DNA of 21,912 nt from Collinsella sp. (GTDB lineage Bacteria > Actinomycetota > Coriobacteriia > Coriobacteriales > Coriobacteriaceae): assembly GCA_020025115.1 (NCBI GenBank), contig JAHHSP010000010.1:1-21912 (forward strand), given 5' to 3'. Numbering within the stretch: the first letter of the stretch is position 1; every line of letters begins with the position of its first letter. Shown here piece by piece: positions 1 to 7,151 of this stretch. Below the pieces are notes generated by a model, which was not told the origin of the DNA, made no database searches, and worked only from the letters and a program-made list of their open reading frames with translations. The position numbers were made by a program, and so were the translations under genes.

Positions 1-929
1 ATGCGCTCCTTCGCCTCATCGAAGCGATCCTGCGTCCACTGCGTGTCGATGTCGGAGATGAACCCGCCCATCTTGGGCTCGGCAAGCGTGACCGTCACCG
101 GGATCTCGATCGGCTTGACGGCGGCTTGGCCGCCCGCGGTCGACTTGGGTGCGACCACGACGGCGGTCTCACCCTCCGACTTGCCCGTCACCACGCCCTC
201 GGCATCGACCTCAGCGATCTTGGAATCCTTCGACGTGAAGGTCAGGTCCCGATTCGTCACGTAATCGGGAGCCAGGTCCAATTCGATGGACTGGTGACCC
301 ATCAGGGGAATATCGATGTTTTGAGCATCGGTTGCGAGCGCGAGCTTGCTCGGCGCATAGGGGCCGTGCTTCACGACGACCTTGGCGCAATCCATGGTGT
401 AACCGGTCGACCGGTCGTTCTTGGTTCCGGTGGCCTGGGCGCGCAAGGTGTGCAGCCCCTCATCCAGCCCGTCGATGGTTCCGATGAACTCACAGGTCTG
501 ATTGCTGGGGTTGTACAGATCGCCCTCGATGGTGCGCTTTTCCGCGCCCGGCTTCTCCGGGTCGACCGTATAGCTGACTTTGCCCATCATGCGGTTCTTG
601 CCCGAGTAGATATCGATGGCCGTGCCGTCGAACGTCACCTCGTACCACAGGTCTTGCCTGGCCTGCTCCGCGCTTGAGGGATTTTTGGACCAGTAGTGAT
701 CCTCGGTGCCCTCCTCACCGATGGACCATCCGGCATCGGGCGAATACGTGAAGTAATTGCCGTCCCGATGGCTCTCATCCTGCTGTTGGGTATGGGGTAT
801 CGTCGTCTCGATCAGACGGTCCTGGCTCTTAGCCGTGGCGGCGTGAACGGCAGGGGCACCCAGCCCCCCGCACGCAAGCAGGCCGGCCAGCAACAGGCAT
901 ATTCCTCGCCTGCGCACTCCATGCACCAT
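1..929 (-). CDS. Secreted protein with Big2 Ig-like domain (5' part; continues past the left edge)
   Basis: The frame is open for 309 codons and runs out of the window, so only the N-terminal part is visible. ATG at 929 is chosen because an AAAGGAG site lies 8 nt upstream; another ATG at 933 is in a different frame. Residues 1-31 form a signal peptide (basic MVHGVRRRG, hydrophobic core, AVHA cleavage). LLAC in the core resembles a lipobox, but the hydrophobic run continues past it, so a lipoprotein is less likely. Residues about 45-185 look like a beta-sandwich or carbohydrate-binding module (WYEVTFDGTAIDIYSGK, then GTIDGLDEGLHTLRA). A Big2 domain follows (TFTSKDSKIAEVDAEGVVTG). The visible end, DTQWTQDRFDEAKER, appears to begin the next, perhaps catalytic, domain. 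I do not recognise the enzyme family. An extracellular, possibly glycan-acting role is inference. Confidence 0.85.
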   Translation of the reverse strand, partial: MVHGVRRRGICLLLAGLLACGGLGAPAVHAATAKSQDRLIETTIPHTQQQDESHRDGNYFTYSPDAGWSIGEEGTEDHYWSKNPSSAEQARQDLWYEVTFDGTAIDIYSGKNRMMGKVSYTVDPEKPGAEKRTIEGDLYNPSNQTCEFIGTIDGLDEGLHTLRAQATGTKNDRSTGYTMDCAKVVVKHGPYAPSKLALATDAQNIDIPLMGHQSIELDLAPDYVTNRDLTFTSKDSKIAEVDAEGVVTGKSEGETAVVVAPKSTAGGQAAVKPIEIPVTVTLAEPKMGGFISDIDTQWTQDRFDEAKER

Positions 930-1039
930 GCATCTCTCCTTTCGCCGGGAGGCAGAAGCCGTAGGCACGCGAGCGCGCGACAAAGCGTCCGCCTTCCAAC
1001 TCAACATATGGCCTTCATAACCTGCCTATATTCCCACTC

Positions 1040-1067
1040 TTGATATAGGGACTCGAACTCATGTCAA
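1040..1067 (-). promoter_or_regulatory. Candidate promoter of the Big2 protein gene
   Basis: On the minus strand a perfect TTGACA (-35) is followed after 16 bp by TATCAA (-10, 4 of 6 matches). Transcription would start near 1033, giving a leader of about 100 nt before the ATG at 929. The -35 is strong and the -10 is weak. Confidence 0.5.
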
Positions 1068-1107
1068 GTCATTTCGGCGAATAGCGGATATTTTCGGCGG
1101 GCGGTAC

Positions 1108-1233
1108 ATACTGGTATTAGATTGTTATAACAAACTGGCCATTCACCAAAGATACCAGGTGTTCTTCACGGCAGTGGAACAGACCCACAGGCTGTTTTCG
1201 CTGGTAATCAAACTGGCTCTATACTGGTATTAT
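1108..1233. repeat. Cluster of CTGGTA half-sites with a TTGTTATAACAA palindrome
   Basis: CTGGTA occurs directly at 1111, 1201 and 1224, and inverted as ATACCAG at 1152-1158. Two copies continue into a second shared word, CAAACTGGC: CTGGTA, 14 nt, CAAACTGGC at 1111-1139, and CTGGTA, 2 nt, CAAACTGGC at 1201-1217. The longer copy contains the perfect 12-bp palindrome TTGTTATAACAA (1122-1133). ATACTGGTATTA occurs twice in full. The cluster is 45-170 bp upstream of the promoter at 1040-1067. GntR/HutC-type repressors bind inverted TGGTAT-like half-sites, so an operator role is possible but inferred. Nothing else is visible in the 930-1331 gap. Confidence 0.5.
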
Positions 1234-1331
1234 GCATTTCCTTCATCCAGCTCGCTCCGACTCCCCGATCCATATGGCACATGAATTCGATCTGACAGGT
1301 GCGAAAGAAAGAAAAGGGTATCTGGAGCAAT

Positions 1332-1361
1332 CGGGCCGGCAGCGATACCGCCGCCGGCCCG
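1332..1361 (-). terminator. Strong hairpin downstream of tRNA-Arg
   Basis: The arms CGGGCCGGC and GCCGGCCCG pair perfectly over 9 bp, and the stem can extend by 4 bp (one a G-U pair) to a 4-nt loop. The hairpin lies 12 nt past the tRNA 3' end on the minus strand. No U-tract follows directly; CCCTTTTC comes about 15 nt later. It probably ends the tRNA transcript. Confidence 0.5.
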
Positions 1362-1372
1362 TCATCATACGA

Positions 1373-1448
1373 TGGTGCCCCCGATACGATTCGAACGTAC
1401 GACACCCGCTTTAGGAGAGCGGTGCTCTATCCCCTGAGCTACGGAGGC
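1373..1448 (-). tRNA. tRNA-Arg (anticodon CCU)
   Basis: The minus strand folds into a full 76-nt cloverleaf with encoded CCA. The acceptor arm is GCCTCCG with CGGGGGC (one U-G pair), discriminator A, then CCA. The D-loop contains AGCTCAGGGGATAGAGC. The anticodon stem CCGCT/AGCGG encloses the loop CTCCTAA, giving anticodon CCU, which reads AGG. The T-arm has TTCGAAT between GTACG and CGTAT. A TAGAAT -10-like box at 1518-1523 could drive it with a leader of about 63 nt, but the matching -35 is poor; co-transcription from the DUF956 gene 73 nt upstream is the alternative. Confidence 0.95.
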
Positions 1449-1520
1449 ATTACCATGGACGCGCGCGAACCCGTACCCGACGGGAATTCCCCGATACGAA
1501 AACATGCGCGCAAGGGTATT

Positions 1521-1901
1521 CTAGCGGTTTTTGCGGAACAGTGACAGAGCGCCGCGCTTGATCACGTCAAAGAAGCTCAGGGACCGCAGAAGCTTGTCCT
1601 CTGGAACATGCTCGCGTATGGCGCGCAATGTAGCCTTATTATCCCTCGTGGAAAACGAAAACCCGCTTTCGCTGCCTTTCACGAAAATCGCGAAACGCGA
1701 GATCTTCTTGCCGCCGAACAGCACCGACGCCGCTACGTGATCGACCTCGGACCAGGGAATCTGAATGAAGTCCTCGGGGTTCTTCTCGTTATAGAACTCG
1801 AAGGCGTTGTTGCCGAGCATCACCGATCCATAGGTCGCCATCCCGTGAAACGACGTGGCTTTCTCCGTGTAATAGACCGAGCTGTTCTGCGATTGCGCCA
1901 T
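1521..1901 (-). CDS. DUF956 family protein (ManO-like, PTS-associated)
   Basis: A 126-residue protein whose length and sequence (YYTEKATSFHGMATYGSVML, IPWSEVDHVAASVLFGGKKI, FSTRDNKATLRAIREHV) fit the DUF956 family. Family members are found almost only beside mannose-type PTS operons, where a modulatory role is suspected; the biochemistry is not established. The frame is open upstream to 2012, but ATG at 1901 is preferred because GGAGGAGG lies 8 nt upstream and the family begins there. It follows the IID gene, but a strong terminator (2019-2063) separates them and a weak promoter (1983-2012) precedes it. Expression may therefore be partly independent of the PTS genes. No signal peptide or membrane segment is visible, so it should be cytoplasmic. 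Confidence 0.85.
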   Translation of the reverse strand: MAQSQNSSVYYTEKATSFHGMATYGSVMLGNNAFEFYNEKNPEDFIQIPWSEVDHVAASVLFGGKKISRFAIFVKGSESGFSFSTRDNKATLRAIREHVPEDKLLRSLSFFDVIKRGALSLFRKNR

Positions 1902-1982
1902 CTCTACATCCTCCTCCGCGCTTCCCTGCATGCTCAGCCGGGAACGTTCGCGTGCCAAAATCTCGCCAGACGTTTTTGAAAA

Positions 1983-2012
1983 AATATACGGCCGTGGCCG
2001 GAGCTCCCGCAA
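1983..2012 (-). promoter_or_regulatory. Candidate promoter of the DUF956 gene
   Basis: TTGCGG, 18 bp, then TATATT (5 of 6 -10 matches) on the minus strand, directly after the terminator of the PTS operon. The -35 matches only TTG. A short CGGC-CACG-GCCG stem followed by a T-run overlaps it, so a second weak terminator is an alternative reading. Confidence 0.35.
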
Positions 2013-2018
2013 GTACGG

Positions 2019-2063
2019 AAAAGCCGCGCCGCTGCGAATGGATGGCCATGGCAGCGGCGCGGC
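2019..2063 (-). terminator. Rho-independent terminator after the PTS IID gene
   Basis: A perfect 13-bp stem, GCCGCGCCGCTGC at 2023-2035 with its complement at 2051-2063, has a 15-nt loop and is followed by TTTT on the minus strand. It lies 43 nt past the IID stop codon and upstream of the DUF956 gene, so it should end or attenuate the PTS transcript. Confidence 0.8.
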
Positions 2064-2105
2064 TCGAGGCTCAGGCGCACAAGGGGCACCCGATACCGAA
2101 GCGTC

Positions 2106-3026
2106 TTACATAATGCCGAGCAGGCGGGCGACGATACCCACGGCGAACAGGGCGATGATGATGACGATCGGAGAAACCTTCTTCTTGAGCAGCTGGCAGC
2201 ACAGGAGCGTGAGGCCCACGGCGGCAAGACCGGGAATCAGCTGGTCGAGATTGGCCTGGAGCGTGGTCACCTTGGCGACCTCGAGGCCGGTGGGGCCGAG
2301 TGCCGCGAACTGGCTCAGGGCCTCATGGATACCCTCGGCACCCGCGGGCAGGTTCGCCCAGTCGATGTAGGCGCCCGGGGACTGCTGGACCGTTGAGACG
2401 ATCGGGGTGAAGGAGATGCTCACCCAACGCTGCACGAGCGCGCCGATGATGAACATGCCCAGGATGGAGGCACCCTCGGTAATCTTGCCCATAAGGCCGC
2501 CGGAAAGGTCCTTCGTGATGGACGTGCCCACCTTGTAGCCAAACTCCTGGGTGTACCAAAGGAACGCGATACGGATGATGTTCCACGCGAAGAAGAACAG
2601 CAACGGGCCCATGATGGAGCCGCCGAGCGCCAGAGAGGCGCCGAGCGCACCGAGAATCGGGCGAAGGGTGAACCAAAAGACGGGATCGCCGACGCCGGCC
2701 AGCGGGCCCATCATGCCGACCTTCACGCCCTGGATCGCGGCATCCTCAACCTGGGCGCCGTTGGCGCGATCTTCCTCAAGCGCGAGGGTGACGCCGATGA
2801 CGGGAGCCGACACGTACGGGTGCGTGTTGTAGAACTCCATGTGACGCTTGAGCGCCGCGATCTGGTCCTCCTTATCGGAGTAGAGCTTCTTGATCGCGGG
2901 GATCATCGAGAAGCACCAGCCGCCGTTTTGCATGCGCTCGTAATTCCACGAGCCCTGCAGGAACTGATGACGCATGCACACCGACATGCGGTCGGACTTT
3001 GAAAGCTGAACCTTGTTCTCTGCCAT
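2106..3026 (-). CDS. manZ: PTS mannose/fructose/sorbose family, IID component
   Basis: A 306-residue membrane subunit that forms the sugar channel of a mannose-class PTS with IIC. The N-terminal part is typical of IID: LSKSDRMSVCMRHQFLQGSW, NYERMQNGGWCFSMIPAIKK, then the GVKVGMMGPLAGVGDP signature. Hydrophobic segments follow in the middle (MGPLLFFFAWNIIRIAFLW) and at the C-terminus (LAAVGLTLLCCQLL, VIIIIALFAVGIVARLLGIM). ATG at 3026 has a GGGAGG site 9-10 nt upstream and starts 19 nt after the IIC stop. It is the last gene before the operon terminator. The family assignment is firm; substrate specificity (mannose, glucose, fructose, amino sugar) cannot be read from sequence. Confidence 0.95.
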   Translation of the reverse strand: MAENKVQLSKSDRMSVCMRHQFLQGSWNYERMQNGGWCFSMIPAIKKLYSDKEDQIAALKRHMEFYNTHPYVSAPVIGVTLALEEDRANGAQVEDAAIQGVKVGMMGPLAGVGDPVFWFTLRPILGALGASLALGGSIMGPLLFFFAWNIIRIAFLWYTQEFGYKVGTSITKDLSGGLMGKITEGASILGMFIIGALVQRWVSISFTPIVSTVQQSPGAYIDWANLPAGAEGIHEALSQFAALGPTGLEVAKVTTLQANLDQLIPGLAAVGLTLLCCQLLKKKVSPIVIIIALFAVGIVARLLGIM

Positions 3027-3045
3027 GATGTACGTCCTCCCTTCC

Positions 3046-3861
3046 TTACTCGTAATCGTTCAGGATGTCGCCGAGCGGATCGCCGGTGCCGGTGGAGCCG
3101 CCGCTGTTCTTGGCCAGATCCTTGAGGCCGAGATACAACAGGGCGAGGGACACGCCGATGACGCCGAGGGCGATGAGCGTGAGCTGGGGGATGGCGGCGA
3201 GGACGAAGCCGAGCGCGAAGAACGGCCAGACCTCCTTGGTCGCCATCATGTTGATGACCATGGCGTAACCGACAGCGGCGACCATGCCGCCGCCGACGGC
3301 CATGCCGCCGGACAGCCATGCGGGCATCATGTTGAGCACGTTGGTCACGATCTCGGGAGAGACGAAGCACAGGGCCACGGCCGGAATGGCGATGCGGACG
3401 CCCTGCATGAGGATGGCCAGGATCTGCCACAACTCGACGCCCTTGAAGTCGCCCTTCTCGGCGGCGGCGTCCATGGCGTGAACCATGGGGATGGCCAGCG
3501 TGCGGCAGAGCATCGTCAGGAACAGGCCGGCCACGGACAGCGGCACGGCGAGTGCGATGGAGGTGGTGATGGCGGTCTGGGAGTCGGCCGTGCCACCGTC
3601 GAGCGCGAGCACCATGATGATGGCGGACGCGACGGAGGCCAAGGCCGCGTCGGGCGCGATGGCGGCGCCGACGTTCGCCCAACCGAGGGCGATCATCTGC
3701 AGGGAGCCGCCGAGCATGACGCCCTCCTGCAGGTGCCCGGTCACGAGACCGATGAGCGTGCAGGCCACGAGCGGCTGGTGGAACTGGAACTCATCCAGAA
3801 CGCCCTCCATACCGGCCAGCAGCGCGATGATGGCGATCAAAACGATCGAAAGTGCTGACAT
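3046..3861 (-). CDS. manY: PTS mannose/fructose/sorbose family, IIC component
   Basis: A 271-residue, highly hydrophobic permease subunit of the mannose-class PTS. Family features include the N-terminal LIAIIALLAGMEGVLDEFQF and FHQPLVACTLIGLVTGH segments, followed by GVMLGGSLQMIALGWANVGA, which lies in the most conserved part of IIC. Several further membrane helices follow. ATG at 3861 lies 10 nt after the IIAB stop, and its AAAGGAGG site overlaps that stop, so translation is likely coupled. The C-terminal tail (GGSTGTGDPLGDILNDYE) is hydrophilic and probably cytoplasmic. Together with IID it imports the sugar while IIB phosphorylates it. Confidence 0.95.
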   Translation of the reverse strand: MSALSIVLIAIIALLAGMEGVLDEFQFHQPLVACTLIGLVTGHLQEGVMLGGSLQMIALGWANVGAAIAPDAALASVASAIIMVLALDGGTADSQTAITTSIALAVPLSVAGLFLTMLCRTLAIPMVHAMDAAAEKGDFKGVELWQILAILMQGVRIAIPAVALCFVSPEIVTNVLNMMPAWLSGGMAVGGGMVAAVGYAMVINMMATKEVWPFFALGFVLAAIPQLTLIALGVIGVSLALLYLGLKDLAKNSGGSTGTGDPLGDILNDYE

Positions 3862-3871
3862 ATTCCCTCCT

Positions 3872-4864
3872 TTACCGGGCGGCCAGCTCGGACTTGGCCT
3901 TCTTGATCATCGCGTCGAAAGACTCGGCGGAATCGGCCGGAACCTTGCGGATATCGAAGGTGATGCCGCGATCGGCGAGCTTCTCGAGCGTCTCGATGTC
4001 GTCGCCATCCATGGCGATGGCGTTGGTCACGACGACCTTGCCCACGGAGTGGGCCATGGAGCCGAGGTTGACTTCCTTGATGTCCACGCCGCCCTCGACC
4101 GCGCGCAGCAAATCCTGCGGGGTCTCGAACAGGAGCATGGCCCTGGTGGCGCCGAAGCGCGGGTCCTTGGCGACCTCGATCATCTTCTGGACCGGGACGA
4201 CATGGGCCTTCACTCCGGGAGGCGCGGCCTCCATGATCATGGACTTGCGCAGGTCGTCATGGGAAACAGCGTCGGACACGACGATGATGCGATCGGGCTT
4301 GGTCATCTTGGTCCACGTAGTTGCCACCTGACCATGGAGCAAGCGGGTGTCGACCCGGGCGAGCACGAACTTGATATGGCCGTCGCCCAGGACCGTCCCC
4401 TCGGGAATGGCGCCCTGGTGGACGGTCTGCGCCGTGACCGCCGAGGGCTTGGCCTCCGCGGGCTCGAGCATCTCGGGCTTGACGCGAACGCCGGCCCGGG
4501 CCTCGGAAATGACATGCTTGGCGATATCGTGAGCCGTCTTAGATGCGTCGAAGCGAGCGGTGTACACCTCGACGAGCATCGGCAGGTTCACGCCGGTCAG
4601 GATCGCCCAACCGGGATGGGCGTCCGACAGGCCGCTGATCTGGTTGAAGGGAGTGCCGCCCCACAGATCGACGAGGAACAAGACGTCCTCGGGATCGTCG
4701 AAGGAAGCAACCGCCTCTTCCACCTTCTGGCGGAAATCATCCGGACCCATGCTCGGCATGAGGGAAACCGTGGCGACGTTGGGCTGGTCGCCGAAGACCA
4801 TCGAACCGGTCATCTTGAGACCCTCTGCCAAGTCCCCATGACTTGCCAAAACGATAGATACCAT
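3872..4864 (-). CDS. manX: PTS mannose/fructose/sorbose family, fused IIAB component
   Basis: A 330-residue cytoplasmic phosphotransfer protein. The IIA domain (about 1-130) begins MVSIVLASHGDLAEGL with phospho-acceptor His9 and contains DLWGGTPFNQ. An Ala/Pro-rich linker (about 130-160) leads to the IIB domain, with FVLARVDTRLLHGQVATTW and predicted active His177. Phosphate passes from HPr to His9, then His177, then the incoming sugar. The frame is open to 4939, but ATG at 4864 is chosen because AGGAGG lies 7 nt upstream and the IIA fold begins there. It is the first gene of the operon with IIC and IID. The leader of about 180 nt holds an inverted repeat at 4914-4937 that may control the operon. 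Confidence 0.95.
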   Translation of the reverse strand: MVSIVLASHGDLAEGLKMTGSMVFGDQPNVATVSLMPSMGPDDFRQKVEEAVASFDDPEDVLFLVDLWGGTPFNQISGLSDAHPGWAILTGVNLPMLVEVYTARFDASKTAHDIAKHVISEARAGVRVKPEMLEPAEAKPSAVTAQTVHQGAIPEGTVLGDGHIKFVLARVDTRLLHGQVATTWTKMTKPDRIIVVSDAVSHDDLRKSMIMEAAPPGVKAHVVPVQKMIEVAKDPRFGATRAMLLFETPQDLLRAVEGGVDIKEVNLGSMAHSVGKVVVTNAIAMDGDDIETLEKLADRGITFDIRKVPADSAESFDAMIKKAKSELAAR

Positions 4865-4913
4865 CACACAACCTCCTCTGTTGCTACACGTTTTGAACAC
4901 AACGTATGTAATG

Positions 4914-4937
4914 GTATGCCGCTCATCCGCGGTATAC
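4914..4937. promoter_or_regulatory. 24-bp inverted repeat in the PTS leader (candidate operator)
   Basis: The arms GTATGCCGC and GCGGTATAC are complementary at 8 of 9 positions around a 6-nt spacer. The site lies 50 nt upstream of the IIAB start and downstream of the predicted promoter. It could be a repressor operator or an RNA hairpin. No regulator gene adjoins this operon, so the binding protein is unknown. Confidence 0.5.
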
Positions 4938-5048
4938 AACCCTTCATCGAACTGCGGGAATAGTGCATATCCCCTGATAGATGGGTCGCTAATTCAATTT
5001 GATTTTTGACAGAATCCTTATTTATGCAGCTAGATATCCATGTGCATG

Positions 5049-5077
5049 TATATATTTGCAAATCATCCCATTACCAA
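5049..5077 (-). promoter_or_regulatory. Candidate promoter of the PTS operon
   Basis: TTGGTA, 17 bp, TATATA on the minus strand, in an AT-rich stretch that contrasts with the GC-rich genes around it. The predicted transcript would have a leader of about 180 nt. The rest of 4865-5048 holds no convincing gene. Confidence 0.45.
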
Positions 5078-5082
5078 GCACA

Positions 5083-5130
5083 TATAAAGGCCCCTGGGAT
5101 ACCACTCGGCGAACGGTACCCCAGGGGCCT
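5083..5130 (-). terminator. Terminator of the ABC exporter operon
   Basis: A 16-bp stem (5088-5103 with 5115-5130, one A-C mismatch) has an 11-nt loop and is followed by TTTATAT on the minus strand. It lies 95 nt past the stop of the second ABC gene and just upstream of the PTS promoter. Confidence 0.7.
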
Positions 5131-5146
5131 TGAGTGACACCTGCGG

Positions 5147-5207
5147 CCAAATCGACTCGGCACATAGCCGATGCGGCTCGATTGGAACGGGGCCCAAATC
5201 GAGCCGC
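5147..5207 (-). repeat. Competing inverted repeats after the ABC operon
   Basis: GCGGCTCGATT (5173-5183) is the perfect complement of AATCGAGCCGC (5197-5207), a stable hairpin starting 18 nt past the ABC stop. The same middle arm (TCGATTGG, 5178-5185) can also pair with CCAAATCGA at 5147-5155, with one bulged A. The two folds exclude each other. There is no T-run directly after either. Confidence 0.5.
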
Positions 5208-5224
5208 GGATCGCGGCGGGATGC

Positions 5225-7150
5225 TTAGGCGAACTGGCTCCGGTACAGGTCGGCATAAGGACCGTTTTCGGCAAGAAGCTCCTCGTGGGTGCCCTGTTCG
5301 ATGATGGTGCCCGCGCGCATGTGCAAGATCAGGTCGGCGTCCACGATGGTGCTCAGGCGATGTGCGATCACAAAGCTGGTGCGCCCGCACATGAGCGCCT
5401 CCATCGCCTGCACGATGTCGCGCTCCGTCCGCGTGTCCACGCTCGATGTCGCCTCGTCCAAGATGAGGATCTTCGGATCGCACAGGATCACGCGTGCGAT
5501 GGTGAGCAGCTGGCGCTGGCCTTGGCTGATGCTCTCCGCGTCGTTCTCGATACGCGTGTCATATCCCTGCGGCATCGTGCGGACGAAGTGGTCCACGTGC
5601 GCCATCTCGGCTGCGCGCACGATCTCCTCGCGAGTGGCGTCGGGGCGGCCGTAGGCGATGTTCTCGGCGACCGTTCCATCGAACAGCCACGCATCTTGCA
5701 ACACCATGCCAAAATTCGCGCGCAGGTCCGCACGGGTCATGGCTCGGGTATCCGCACCGTCGAGCTCGATCGAGCCTCCCCCTATCTCGTAAAACCGCAT
5801 GAGCAGGTTGATGAGCGTGGTCTTGCCGGCACCCGTGGCACCCACAATGGCCACCTTCTGCCCGGGTTTCACATGGAACGTCACATCGCGCATGAGCGGC
5901 TTATCCGGGTCATATCCAAAGCGCACGCGGGTAAAGTCCACACGGCCCTCCACGGCGGAAGGCAGCTGAGCGGCGGTCTCGGGCACCGGGTCGGGCTCGA
6001 CCTCCTCCTCATCCAGGACGTCGAACACCCGCTCCACGCTGGCCAGCGCGTTTTGCAACGTGTTGATGGTGAACGACAGCTGCGTGAGCGGCTCGGACGC
6101 CTGGTGGATGTACTGAAAGAACGCCTGGAACACACCGATGGTGATCTGGCCGCCCACGAGCATGCCACCCGCCACCACGGCGATCAGCACCTGAGCCAGA
6201 CGGATGACGAAGCGGATCAGCGGGCTGATGGCGTTGGTGGCAAAGTCCGCGCGCCGGCTGACGCGCGCGAGCTTGTCGGACAACTCGTGCACCCTCGCCG
6301 AGCTCGATTCCTCACGGTTGAAGCTCTTGATGATGAGGCGGCCCGAGTAGGCCTCCTCCACCGTCGCGGTGAGTTCGCCCACATAACGCTGGCGCTCGGC
6401 GGCGAGCCTGAGCGTCCACCTCGACACGCCCTTGGTGATGAGAATCGACACGAGCGCGAAGACCAGGAAGATCGCCGTCAGGAGAACGCTGTAGCGAAGC
6501 ATCATGTACAGCGCGCCGATGATGGTGCCCACCGCGCTCATGAGCTTGAGCAGCCCGGTCTGCAGCACCTCGGACATCTTGTCCAGGTCGTTCGTGGCGC
6601 GGCTCACCACCTCGCCGGGCTTGTGGCCGTCGTAGAACTTCAGCGGCAGGCGGTTGAGCTTCCCCGCCACGCTGCGGCGGAGCGAGAGGTTGAGCTTCTC
6701 GGCAAAGCCCGCCATGACGAAGCACTGCACTGAGTACAGCGCGCAGGCACCCGTCCAGATGGCGAAATAGATGGCCAGCTCGCGGCCGCCGGTCTCCCAG
6801 CCCACCGTGAAGGCGCGGCCCTCGGCGAACGCATCCCGGATGTTGGCCCACAGCACGTCGATCACGCGGGCGCTGTACGCCGGCGCGGCAACGTGGAAGA
6901 CCGTGTACACGAGGATCGCGGCGATCACCACGCCGAAACGCCAGCGCTCCCCCGCCGCGGCACCCCACAGGCGGCGCACCGTGCCCCAGGTGTCCTTGGG
7001 CACCCCGAGTTCCTCCTCGGGCGTGCCGGAGGCGTCGGCCATGGCCTGAGCATCGTCGATGGCACCCTGTTTGCGTTCGCGCTCGATGCGGGCGTTCTCG
7101 GAGAACAGCTCATCGGAGCCGTCGTCGCGTCTTTTCCCATCCCACGCCAT
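5225..7150 (-). CDS. ABC exporter half-transporter, canonical ATPase subunit
   Basis: A 641-residue fused membrane-plus-ATPase half-transporter of the type IV exporter family. A charged cytoplasmic extension (about 1-65) precedes six membrane helices (about 70-345), then the nucleotide-binding domain. All catalytic elements are intact: Walker A GATGAGKTT at 437-445, signature SQGQ at 542-545, Walker B ILILDE ending in catalytic Glu566, and the switch His597 in IAHRLSTI. It starts 1 nt after the stop of the preceding half-transporter, with GGGAGG 8 nt upstream, so the two are made together and should form a heterodimer. The substrate is unknown; relatives export drugs, lipids or peptides. A terminator follows at 5083-5130. 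Confidence 0.93.
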   Translation of the reverse strand: MAWDGKRRDDGSDELFSENARIERERKQGAIDDAQAMADASGTPEEELGVPKDTWGTVRRLWGAAAGERWRFGVVIAAILVYTVFHVAAPAYSARVIDVLWANIRDAFAEGRAFTVGWETGGRELAIYFAIWTGACALYSVQCFVMAGFAEKLNLSLRRSVAGKLNRLPLKFYDGHKPGEVVSRATNDLDKMSEVLQTGLLKLMSAVGTIIGALYMMLRYSVLLTAIFLVFALVSILITKGVSRWTLRLAAERQRYVGELTATVEEAYSGRLIIKSFNREESSSARVHELSDKLARVSRRADFATNAISPLIRFVIRLAQVLIAVVAGGMLVGGQITIGVFQAFFQYIHQASEPLTQLSFTINTLQNALASVERVFDVLDEEEVEPDPVPETAAQLPSAVEGRVDFTRVRFGYDPDKPLMRDVTFHVKPGQKVAIVGATGAGKTTLINLLMRFYEIGGGSIELDGADTRAMTRADLRANFGMVLQDAWLFDGTVAENIAYGRPDATREEIVRAAEMAHVDHFVRTMPQGYDTRIENDAESISQGQRQLLTIARVILCDPKILILDEATSSVDTRTERDIVQAMEALMCGRTSFVIAHRLSTIVDADLILHMRAGTIIEQGTHEELLAENGPYADLYRSQFA

Positions 7151-7151
7151 G

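Noticed and set aside
126..677. Long plus-strand open frame opposite the Big2 protein
   Set aside because: It lies antisense to a frame with a signal peptide, domain matches and a ribosome site; it is a high-GC shadow.
1043..1066. T-arm-like GAGTTCGAGTCCC, a possible tRNA remnant or attachment site near tRNA-Arg
   Set aside because: The flanking bases do not pair as a T-stem and do not match the tRNA-Arg 3' end. It overlaps a good -35, and there is no integrase or duplicated tRNA end in the window.
1208..1405. Open frames on both strands over the tRNA and its terminator
   Set aside because: They run through the tRNA-Arg cloverleaf and lack ribosome sites.
4864..5061. 65-codon open frame in the PTS leader whose stop overlaps the IIAB start (TGATG)
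   Set aside because: It would start at TTG with no ribosome site and overlaps the predicted -10. Composition is not protein-like; it is probably a chance frame in an AT-rich leader.
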